A DNA stretch of 7,655 bases, taken from assembly GCA_002786505.1 (NCBI GenBank), contig PCTK01000108.1, forward strand, positions 1-7,655, written 5' to 3'. Position 1 is the first letter of the stretch; each line of letters opens with the position of its first letter. This DNA comes from Nitrospinae bacterium CG22_combo_CG10-13_8_21_14_all_47_10. GTDB taxonomy: Bacteria > Nitrospinota > Nitrospinia > Nitrospinales > VA-1. Under the pieces are notes generated by a model. The model ran no database searches. It was not told the origin of the DNA and was given only the letters and a program-made list of their open reading frames with translations. The translations under genes and the position numbers were made by a program. This document shows, in pieces, positions 1 through 5,513 of the stretch.

Positions 1-310
1 TGACCCGGAGCTTTTTCTCGAAACGCTCCAGTCTTGCCATTTCTGTCTCAAAGTTTTTTACTTGTTGCGCAAACTTTTCGACCTGGATTTTGCGGATTTT
101 TGAGTCCCTGAGAAGCTTGGTCAACTCAGTTTCATTGCCCTGCAAACGCAAGTATTGCTTGGTAAAATAAAATGCAGACCCCAAAAACCCAATTAAAACA
201 ACGAAAGACACCAAAGCACCAAACTTCACAAAACGCTTTGGCAGGCGCAATTTTTTGGGAGCGCCCGATGATCCAGGAAAAACCACTATGGTTACTTCAT
301 CTTTGCCCAC
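1..310 (-). CDS. M23-type peptidoglycan peptidase, N-terminal part (cut by window edge)
   Basis: Only the first ~103 codons are present; the gene continues past position 1. Residues 1-27 are a short basic cytoplasmic segment, about 28-49 form one transmembrane helix (GALVSFVVLIGFLGSAF), and about 52-100 are a charged coiled coil ending LERFEKKLRV. This layout, with a coiled coil closing on a 'LE+(F/L)(D/E)+KLR' motif, is the usual N-terminus of membrane-anchored M23 (LytM/NlpD-like) metallopeptidases, which cleave or regulate cell-wall cross-links in the periplasm. The catalytic domain is outside the window, so the family call is an inference. I chose the GTG at 310 because AGGAGG (315-320) sits 4 nt upstream; the ATG two bases further upstream (312-310) reads into an early stop. 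A near-consensus promoter precedes it, so it is probably transcribed separately from the dnaB operon. Confidence 0.7.
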   Translation of the reverse strand, partial: MGKDEVTIVVFPGSSGAPKKLRLPKRFVKFGALVSFVVLIGFLGSAFYFTKQYLRLQGNETELTKLLRDSKIRKIQVEKFAQQVKNFETEMARLERFEKKLRV

Positions 311-314
311 ATCG

Positions 315-320
315 CCTCCT
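315..320 (-). promoter_or_regulatory. Shine-Dalgarno of the M23-type gene
   Basis: A perfect AGGAGG on the minus strand lies 4 nt before GTG 310. It is what selects this non-ATG start, although the spacing is a little short. Confidence 0.6.
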
Positions 321-356
321 TCATTAGCAACTCTAAACCCGCGCAATCCTATGGAG

Positions 357-384
357 TTTATAGCTTAAACCCCTTATTTGTCAA
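357..384 (-). promoter_or_regulatory. Sigma70-type promoter for the M23-type gene
   Basis: On the minus strand TTGACA (384-379, perfect -35) is followed after a 16-nt spacer by TATAAA (362-357, 5 of 6 to the -10 consensus). Transcription would start near 350, leaving a leader of about 40 nt to the GTG start with its AGGAGG. This is the best promoter in the window and suggests that the envelope gene is expressed independently of the upstream operon. Confidence 0.7.
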
Positions 385-393
385 TAGTTAAAT

Positions 394-410
394 CGCCTGA
401 ATTGAAGGCG
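394..410 (-). terminator. Weak hairpin after the TPR gene
   Basis: A 5-bp GC-rich stem (CGCCT / AGGCG) closes a 7-nt loop about 65 nt after the TPR stop and just before the next promoter. It is followed on the minus strand by ATTTAA rather than a clean U tract. It could be a poor terminator for the long operon, but it is short and may be chance. Confidence 0.22.
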
Positions 411-476
411 GAATTACCAGAAGCGCCAATGTTTCACTGCCCGTAACAGTAACCTGCAAACCCAGCCCCTCCCGCC

Positions 477-1436
477 CTAATTTGCAGGCTTTACTTTCTC
501 CCGTGCCTGAATATGATCTGGATTGATCGACAACACCTGCCTGAAAAATTCCTGTCCCTTCTGGACATTTCCATTTTCCTCGTGCAGAAGACCAAGGCTG
601 AATAAAGTCGGGACCTGGCCATTGATATCATCAATTTGCCGGTAAATACTCAGAATTTTTTCAAACCCGGTAATCGCTCCCTCCAAATTCCCTTTATCAT
701 AATCACTAAACGAGCTCTGCCTGATAGTTTGAGCCAGGGTTTTCCCATAACCCCATGCCAGGGATTCTGCCCCTTCCCGCAAGCACTTTTCATATTCTTC
801 CTCAAAGCGTTTATCTTCACCCATTTTCTCAAAAATTTTCTTCAGGTTGAAAAAAAACATCAACTCTTTCGGATTGGTTCTAATCGCGGTTCGCGCTTTT
901 TCCAACGCCTCCTGAAAGTGTTTTCCATTAACAAGAGAAGCCGCCCAGTTATTCCAGGCCAATCCATTCCCAGGGTCCAGGTCTGTCGCCCGCTTAAACA
1001 TCTCTTCGGCTTTTTGATCGTCATCCTTTATATAATGGAGATAGCCCAACGCATACCAAATCGCGGAAGAATTTTCATGAGACCGCTGGTATTCATTCAA
1101 AAACTCCTCGGCTTTATCAAGAGCCTTCATGGCATCCCAGGACTTCACCATTTTGCGAAAAACATAACTGGGATCGGCCTCATCAACCAGAACCGTTTTG
1201 TAGATTTCCAACGCCTCTTCAAACTTCCCCTGAGAAAAATAAAGATCGGCTTTAGCCGATAACGGAAAACCATTGGGAAGTGGTTGGGCCTCTATATACA
1301 AGGGCAAAAACACCAGCGATAAAAATATCGCCGCAAAGTAAATCACTGGCTTAATCAAAACACCAGTACTTTGCGAAGAACATTCGCGATTAAAAGGCAG
1401 GTTCAAAGTCTGAAGAATCCGCTTCGGGTGGAACAT
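477..1436 (-). CDS. Secreted or membrane-anchored TPR protein
   Basis: This is a helical repeat protein without a recognised specific function. Counting from ATG 1436 (319 aa), a hydrophobic signal or anchor spans about 28-50 (VIYFAAIFLSLVFLPLYIEA). TPR-like helix pairs follow at about 60-93, 125-157, 159-191, 241-265 and 275-308. Typical TPR residues are visible, e.g. GKFEEALEIYKTVL, DDDQKAEEMFKRATDLDPGN and GNVQKGQEFFRQVLSINPDH. TPRs mediate protein-protein contacts; the leader places this one in the periplasm or on the membrane. The frame stays open up to 1511, deep inside dnaB. ATG 1436 overlaps dnaB by 47 nt and has no clear Shine-Dalgarno. TTG 1358 lies beyond the dnaB stop, would give 293 aa and put the signal peptide right at the N-terminus, and is a serious alternative. 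It is the last gene of the rpsF-dnaB operon, so translational coupling to dnaB is likely. Confidence 0.75.
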   Translation of the reverse strand: MFHPKRILQTLNLPFNRECSSQSTGVLIKPVIYFAAIFLSLVFLPLYIEAQPLPNGFPLSAKADLYFSQGKFEEALEIYKTVLVDEADPSYVFRKMVKSWDAMKALDKAEEFLNEYQRSHENSSAIWYALGYLHYIKDDDQKAEEMFKRATDLDPGNGLAWNNWAASLVNGKHFQEALEKARTAIRTNPKELMFFFNLKKIFEKMGEDKRFEEEYEKCLREGAESLAWGYGKTLAQTIRQSSFSDYDKGNLEGAITGFEKILSIYRQIDDINGQVPTLFSLGLLHEENGNVQKGQEFFRQVLSINPDHIQAREKVKPAN

Positions 1437-2781
1437 CCATGCGGGCACTTCTATCGTAGAAGCGTGTGTATTGGTTTTCAAAATGTAAGAATGCCTCCCC
1501 AATAGGACCATTGCGTTGTTTGCGAATCAAAACTTCTGTTTTACCGGGGTCATCCGATTCAGGATTGTATACTACATCGCGGTAAATAAACATGACCACA
1601 TCCGCATCCTGTTCAATGGAACCCGATTCCCGAAGGTCCGACAAGAGCGGACGTTTATCCGTTCGGCTCTCAACAGCACGACTCAACTGCGAAAGAGCCA
1701 CTATGGGAGCATTTATTTCTTTGGCCAAGGCCTTGAGTCCTCTTGATATTTCTGAGACTTCCAGTTGCCGGCTCTCGGTCTTTCCCCGCCCCTGCATCAA
1801 TTGCATGTAGTCGATAATAATCAGCCCGAGAGGTTGTTCGGCGGCGAGTCTGCGGGCACGGGCACGCACATCCAGTACCGACAATGCCGGGCTGTCATCA
1901 ATGAACAATTGCGCTTCCGCAAGTTCCCGGCCTGCATCGTGCACTTTAGGCCAATCACTCTTAGCCAGATAGCCGGTACGAACCTTTGAAGAGTCTACTT
2001 GCGCCTTGGAACATAATAGCCGCATCCCCAACTGTTCCTTCGACATTTCGAGACTGAAAAATGCTGTGGGAATTTTTTTATTTAGAGAAACATAACGGGC
2101 GATATCCAAAGCAAAGCTGGTTTTACCCATACTGGGCCGTGCGGCCAGAATAATCAGATCGGACTTTTGAAAGCCCGCTGTCATGTTATCCAAATCGGTA
2201 AACCCCGATGGCACACCGGTAACCATTCCCGGTTGCTGGGAGAGCTTTTCCAAATCCGACAAACCCTGCTTAATAATTCCGGGCAATTTAAAAAAACTGG
2301 GTTTGGTTCTTTTTTCAGAGATCTCGAAAATGGATTGCTCGGCTCTATCAAGCAGAGTATCCACGTCATCGCTGTCGCTGTAGCCGCTGGAAACAATCTC
2401 TGTCGCGGTTTGGATCAGATCACGAAGAATCTTTTTTTCGCGGAGAATTTTAGCGTGGTGGACCACCGCAGTGGATGTTGGCACAAAATCTTCAAGAAGG
2501 GTGAGGTATTCAATACCCCCAACCTCCTCCAGCTCATTTCTTTTTTGGAGCTTATCTGCCAACGAGAGAACGTCTATAGGCTCATTGCCTTCGAACTGTT
2601 CCCGCATTACGGTGAATATTTTTTTATGGGTGGACTTGTAAAAATCCTCCGCACTCAAGATTTCAAGAGCTTTGGCGATCGCATCTTCCGAGTGCAGACA
2701 GGCCCCAAGAACGCTCTGCTCCGCCTCCTTGTTATAAGGAGGCAATTTGTTCAGAGAAATGTCGGTCAGGGCATCAGCCAT
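1390..2781 (-). CDS. dnaB: Replicative DNA helicase DnaB
   Basis: This is the hexameric 5'-3' helicase that unwinds the chromosomal replication fork and recruits DnaG primase. From ATG 2781 it is 463 aa, a normal length. The N-terminal domain opens with the family hallmark LPPYNKEAEQSVLGA (about 13-27). The linker/RecA junction TGVPSGFTDLD is near 188, Walker A ARPSMGKTSF at about 214-223, Walker B LIIIDYMQL near 320, then LSQLSRAVESR and the arginine-finger-region segment DLRESGSIEQDADVV. No intein interrupts it. An in-frame ATG at 2829 has a better Shine-Dalgarno (AGGAAG) but lies inside rplI and would add 16 atypical residues. I prefer 2781 because the distance from start to PPxxxEAEQSVLG then matches known short DnaB proteins such as that of Bacillus. 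It follows rplI by 22 nt, with a small GTAAAG/CTTTAC palindrome (2794-2807) spanning the junction. Confidence 0.97.
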   Translation of the reverse strand: MADALTDISLNKLPPYNKEAEQSVLGACLHSEDAIAKALEILSAEDFYKSTHKKIFTVMREQFEGNEPIDVLSLADKLQKRNELEEVGGIEYLTLLEDFVPTSTAVVHHAKILREKKILRDLIQTATEIVSSGYSDSDDVDTLLDRAEQSIFEISEKRTKPSFFKLPGIIKQGLSDLEKLSQQPGMVTGVPSGFTDLDNMTAGFQKSDLIILAARPSMGKTSFALDIARYVSLNKKIPTAFFSLEMSKEQLGMRLLCSKAQVDSSKVRTGYLAKSDWPKVHDAGRELAEAQLFIDDSPALSVLDVRARARRLAAEQPLGLIIIDYMQLMQGRGKTESRQLEVSEISRGLKALAKEINAPIVALSQLSRAVESRTDKRPLLSDLRESGSIEQDADVVMFIYRDVVYNPESDDPGKTEVLIRKQRNGPIGEAFLHFENQYTRFYDRSARMDVPPEADSSDFEPAF

Positions 2782-2803
2782 AATTCTTGCAGGGTAAAGG
2801 GCT

Positions 2804-3319
2804 TTACTCTTCAGTTTTCCCTTCAGCATTTACTTCCTGTGCAACTTCTTGTTCCGCTACCGGAGCGGGCTCTTCCTTCTCAGCTTCAACAACAAGGCTG
2901 ATTTCCGCTATCACTTCAGAATGGAGTTTGACTGGAATTTTATATTCCCCGGCTTTTTTAATGGGCTCGGAAAGCTGGATTTTGCGCCGGTCAATATCCA
3001 CACCCTGGCCTTTGAGCAAATCAGCAATTTCTTGCGCTGTCACAGAACCAAACATCTTCCCGCTATCGCCGACCTTTTTCTTCACCAAACAGGTCGCCTT
3101 TGCAATTTCATCGGCAACAGCCCGAGCCGCCGCAATTATCTTTGCCACCTTGCCCTGGACCATACGTTTCTGGTGATTAAAAGCTTTAAGATTATCAGGA
3201 GTGGCAAGCAAAGCCTTACCTTTAGGAATCAGGAAGTTTCTACCATACCCATCTTTAACCTCTACCTCATCGCCACAATTCCCGAGGCCATCTACATCTT
3301 CTTTCAACAACAACTTCAT
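2804..3319 (-). CDS. rplI: 50S ribosomal protein bL9
   Basis: This structural protein binds 23S rRNA near the base of the L1 stalk. The N-terminal globular domain carries the family signature: MKLLLKEDVDGLG, then VKDGYGRNFLIPKGKA at about 22-37. It is followed by the long alanine- and lysine-rich connecting helix (about 45-80) and the C-terminal domain with KMFGSVTAQEIADLL. At 171 aa it is about 20 residues longer than the 149-aa E. coli protein. The extra length is an acidic, Glu/Ala/Val-rich tail (from about 147) that looks disordered. A strong ribosome site, AGGAAAGGA, precedes ATG 3319. It lies 30 nt after the DUF2232 gene and 22 nt before dnaB. Confidence 0.97.
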   Translation of the reverse strand: MKLLLKEDVDGLGNCGDEVEVKDGYGRNFLIPKGKALLATPDNLKAFNHQKRMVQGKVAKIIAAARAVADEIAKATCLVKKKVGDSGKMFGSVTAQEIADLLKGQGVDIDRRKIQLSEPIKKAGEYKIPVKLHSEVIAEISLVVEAEKEEPAPVAEQEVAQEVNAEGKTEE

Positions 3320-3349
3320 AAGTTTTCCTTTCCTAAAGATCAGCGTGTT

Positions 3350-4297
3350 TTAACTTATATCTTCAACGGTTCTCAGCTTTCGAAAGTCCGCCCAGATATC
3401 AAACACACCCAATCCGGCCACCAACCCTATTAAAAGAGGTTGCACAAAAATTAATATAAAAAGAACAAACCAAAAGAAAGTCGGGACCCTCCTGACTTTC
3501 AGAAAGTGAACGACAATGCTAAGTCCCTGGGCAAAATAAACGCAAAGCATTACCAGAAAAATATTCAGCCCTGCATCTGCAACCATGCCCTGCCCGAAGA
3601 ACAAAGCCGCGCCCGACAGTATGAAAGCCCAAACCAGATTTTCCGGACAAATCCATTCGGAAAAAACTTTTCCTGAAAACAGGCCCGGCCCATAAAACCG
3701 CATCCAAACGATTCGAATCAATGCATAATTGACCGCCGAACCAATCAATGACCCAATCAGTAAAAAGGCCGGGTAAGATGCGGCAAAACCTTCGGCCACA
3801 CGCTCCGCAAAAGCCTTCATATTTGCGACTTCCGCTTTATCCTCCCCCATGGATTCGAAGGCTGTCATCGACATGGCAAACTGGGCACGAATCTGCTTCT
3901 CAAAGAACTCATTGACCGATGTTTCCTGGTCGCCCAGCAAAACCAACAACAAAATGATTGAAACAACGCCTGATGCCAAAGCACTGCCGACTATGCACCG
4001 GCCTCCCGGCAACTGGAGTCGGATCAATTCTCCCAAAACAAGAGCCATCAGGGCATATTCAGCTAAAAACAGCATCGCCTGATTGGCCCCAACCAGTAAC
4101 AGGAGTACCACAAAAACCAACGCTACAAGGGCAATGCCCACCTGCCTGCCCTTTTGCAGATAAACAAAGACGAGAGGAAAAGGGGACAAAACCCCGATCA
4201 ACGCCCCCAACGGCGGAAAAACCATAAAGGCAAAAAAAAGAATAAAAACCAGAACTAACGGTACCAACAGGTTTTTCGACGGTGAAAACTCAGCCAA
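3350..4297 (-). CDS. DUF2232 (YybS-like) polytopic membrane protein
   Basis: A 315-aa integral membrane protein. Hydrophobic segments lie at about 9-28, 30-47, 53-72, 74-93, 104-122, 176-198, 220-240, 243-265 and 272-297. One soluble loop (about 123-170) is charged. The C-terminal half has features I associate with DUF2232: FAQGLSIV near 255, and the ending LGVFDIWADFRKL. Its position between rpsR and rplI also fits that family. The molecular function is not known. The start is TTG at 4297, only 2 nt after the rpsR stop. No start codon lies upstream because an in-frame TGA sits just before it, and no Shine-Dalgarno is visible, so translation probably depends on ribosomes finishing rpsR. The next in-frame ATG is codon 25, which would remove the first helix. 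Confidence 0.85.
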   Translation of the reverse strand: MAEFSPSKNLLVPLVLVFILFFAFMVFPPLGALIGVLSPFPLVFVYLQKGRQVGIALVALVFVVLLLLVGANQAMLFLAEYALMALVLGELIRLQLPGGRCIVGSALASGVVSIILLLVLLGDQETSVNEFFEKQIRAQFAMSMTAFESMGEDKAEVANMKAFAERVAEGFAASYPAFLLIGSLIGSAVNYALIRIVWMRFYGPGLFSGKVFSEWICPENLVWAFILSGAALFFGQGMVADAGLNIFLVMLCVYFAQGLSIVVHFLKVRRVPTFFWFVLFILIFVQPLLIGLVAGLGVFDIWADFRKLRTVEDIS

Positions 4298-4299
4298 GT

Positions 4300-4542
4300 C
4301 TAATGCTCAACAGCAAATGGTAATAAGGCAATGTTTCTGGCTTTTTTGATCGCCCTGGTCAAAATCCTCTGGCACTTGGCGCAGTTCCCCGAAATTCGTG
4401 AAGGCACAATCTTGCCCCTTTCAGAAATTAGCGGTTTCAACGCCTTAATATCATAAAAATCTATGTAAACTTTGCTTTGGTCATCGTTGCAAAATCTGCA
4501 AATTTTTTGAGAAAACACTGAACTCTTTTTTGTTTCTGGCAT
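4300..4542 (-). CDS. rpsR: 30S ribosomal protein bS18
   Basis: This small-subunit protein pairs with bS6 on the platform of the 30S subunit. At 80 aa it is a normal length. The core DIKALKPLISERGKIVPSRI (31-50) and the C-terminal basic helix RAIKKARNIALLPF are diagnostic. Cysteines at 15, 18, 54 and 57 form a CxxC...CxxC set, so this is the cysteine-containing (C+) form expected to bind zinc. Many bacteria carry a C- form instead. GAAGG lies 5 nt before ATG 4542, and ssb ends 24 nt upstream. Its partner bS6 is two genes upstream in the same transcript. Confidence 0.97.
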   Translation of the reverse strand: MPETKKSSVFSQKICRFCNDDQSKVYIDFYDIKALKPLISERGKIVPSRISGNCAKCQRILTRAIKKARNIALLPFAVEH

Positions 4543-4566
4543 AACTACCTTCTTTTAGTTGTTTTA

Positions 4567-4959
4567 TTAAAAGGGAATATCGTCAGCGGCCTGGCCAGAA
4601 GCTACGTCAGGGTCCATACTCACTTTTTCCCCCTGACGAGTTAGAAATTGCACATTGTTGGCGACGACTTCAAGCTTGCTTCGCTTCTGCCCGCCATCCG
4701 CTTCCCAAGTCTGATAGTTCAGCCTGCCTTCAAGAAAAATCAGGCTACCCTTATTCAGGTATTGCGCGCAATTTTCACCTTGCTTGGCCCAAACCGTGAT
4801 ATCGACAAAACAGACCTCGTCTTTCCATTCTTCTCCCTGCTTAAACTTGCGATTGACCGCCAAGCCAAAACTGGCAACTGCGGCACCACTTGCGGTGTAA
4901 CGCAATTCCGGGTCCCGGGTCAGATTACCCATTAGAAGTACTTTGTTAAACGAAGCCAT
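4567..4959 (-). CDS. ssb: Single-stranded DNA-binding protein SSB
   Basis: SSB coats single-stranded DNA in replication, recombination and repair and recruits partner enzymes. The OB fold covers about 3-107: NKVLLMGNLTRDPELRYT at 5-22, then FVDITVWAKQ near 51 and GSLIFLEGRLNYQTWE near 71. The C-terminal tip is DDIPF (126-130), the acidic peptide that docks SSB-interacting proteins. At 130 aa it is short against the 178-aa E. coli protein, because the disordered linker between fold and tip is only about 18 residues. AAGGA precedes ATG 4959 at 6 nt. It lies in the usual slot between rpsF and rpsR; whether the genome has further ssb copies cannot be seen here. Confidence 0.97.
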   Translation of the reverse strand: MASFNKVLLMGNLTRDPELRYTASGAAVASFGLAVNRKFKQGEEWKDEVCFVDITVWAKQGENCAQYLNKGSLIFLEGRLNYQTWEADGGQKRSKLEVVANNVQFLTRQGEKVSMDPDVASGQAADDIPF

Positions 4960-4987
4960 ATTAAATCCTTAATTATTAACTGATTGA

Positions 4988-5398
4988 TTAAGAGTCTTCT
5001 TCTTTCTCGTCATCATCGTCAACTTTAACAGAGGCCTTTCCCGCACTCTTGACGGAAGCCTCTTCCTCTTCCTCTATGGAACTTTCTTTGCCCAAGGCTC
5101 TTTCCAGTTCATCATCTTCTAACCGGACAACCATATATTTTATGACCAGATCGTACAGTTTAAATTTGTTTTCCAGATCGGAAACTTTTGCCGAATCCAG
5201 GGTGTGATAAAGGTTCAAGTATATCCCGAATCTGTTTTTCTTTACCCGGTAAGCGAGGCGTTTTTTGCCCCAGTTTTCAATTTTAAGGCACGCACCTCCA
5301 TTGCTCTTGATGAATTCGCCTATTTTTTCCAAGGCTTCAGCAACACGTGCTTCGTCAATATCGGGTTTAAGAATCAGGACACTTTGGTAAGATCGCAA
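4988..5398 (-). CDS. rpsF: 30S ribosomal protein bS6 (TTG start)
   Basis: bS6 forms a heterodimer with bS18 on the 30S platform. The fold is clear: RSYQSVLILKPDIDE at the N-terminus and ENWGKKRLAYRVKKNRFGIY at about 41-60. The longest frame starts at ATG 5413, but I place the start at TTG 5398 (136 aa) for two reasons. First, codons 2-3 of the longer frame are themselves AGG AGG, a perfect Shine-Dalgarno 6 nt before the TTG. Second, the family nearly always begins M-R-x-Y, which the TTG start reproduces exactly. After about residue 103 comes a low-complexity tail with EEEEE, two ASVK-type repeats and DDDDEKEEDS. It is longer than usual but of the acidic type seen in E. coli S6, where RimK adds glutamates. 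First gene of the operon. Confidence 0.95.
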   Translation of the reverse strand: MRSYQSVLILKPDIDEARVAEALEKIGEFIKSNGGACLKIENWGKKRLAYRVKKNRFGIYLNLYHTLDSAKVSDLENKFKLYDLVIKYMVVRLEDDELERALGKESSIEEEEEASVKSAGKASVKVDDDDEKEEDS

Positions 5399-5404
5399 CG
5401 GATA

Positions 5405-5410
5405 CCTCCT
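5405..5410 (-). promoter_or_regulatory. Shine-Dalgarno that fixes the rpsF start
   Basis: AGGAGG on the minus strand is followed by TATCCG and then TTG 5398. The upstream ATG 5413 directly abuts this motif and has no ribosome site of its own (CTCTTAACCC precedes it). Confidence 0.75.
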
Positions 5411-5425
5411 CATGGGTTAAGAGTA

Positions 5426-5446
5426 GCCCCAGCCTATATCTGGAGC
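5426..5446 (-). promoter_or_regulatory. Hairpin in the rpsF leader, candidate autoregulatory element
   Basis: On the minus strand GCTCCAG and CTGGGGC form a 7-bp stem (one G-T pair) around the 7-nt loop ATATAGG, ending about 27 nt before the TTG start. Leaders of rpsF operons in many bacteria fold into a structure bound by the S6:S18 complex, so a hairpin here is suggestive. I could not match it confidently to that published motif. The CCG just before the start codon may or may not be relevant. Confidence 0.35.
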
Positions 5447-5467
5447 GAGGGGTTAAATTGAATGGAT

Positions 5468-5497
5468 TTAACTAAATTTATTGATTCACTATATAAT
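5468..5497 (+). promoter_or_regulatory. Candidate promoter for the beta-propeller gene
   Basis: A perfect TATAAT (5492-5497) is preceded after 18 nt by TTAACT (5468-5473, 4 of 6 to the -35 consensus). Transcription would begin near 5504. If so, the ATG at 5496, which overlaps the -10, would not be transcribed. Confidence 0.4.
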
Positions 5498-5513
5498 GAA
5501 TTTACGTGAATCA
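5482..5513. promoter_or_regulatory. Perfect 8-bp inverted repeat around the -10, operator candidate
   Basis: TGATTCAC (5482-5489) and GTGAATCA (5506-5513) are exact reverse complements separated by 16 nt. A third related half site, TGAAT (5497-5501), lies between them and pairs with ATTCA of the left arm. The arms straddle the TATAAT of the plus-strand promoter in a divergent intergenic region. That geometry fits binding of a dimeric regulator. The repeat could equally be an mRNA hairpin. Confidence 0.4.

Noticed and set aside
636..1262. 208-codon plus-strand open frame opposite the TPR gene
   Set aside because: It lies opposite a clear TPR protein on the other strand, shows no family motifs and has no plausible promoter or ribosome site.
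2782..2829. Upstream ATG of dnaB at 2829, with a good AGGAAG site
   Set aside because: It would add 16 residues that overlap rplI and are atypical for DnaB. The AGGAAG is part of rplI coding sequence, though this start cannot be fully excluded.
2167..2901. Long plus-strand open frame opposite dnaB and rplI
   Set aside because: It is antisense to two unmistakable conserved genes. The translation has no domain-like features and it is a shadow of the coding strand.
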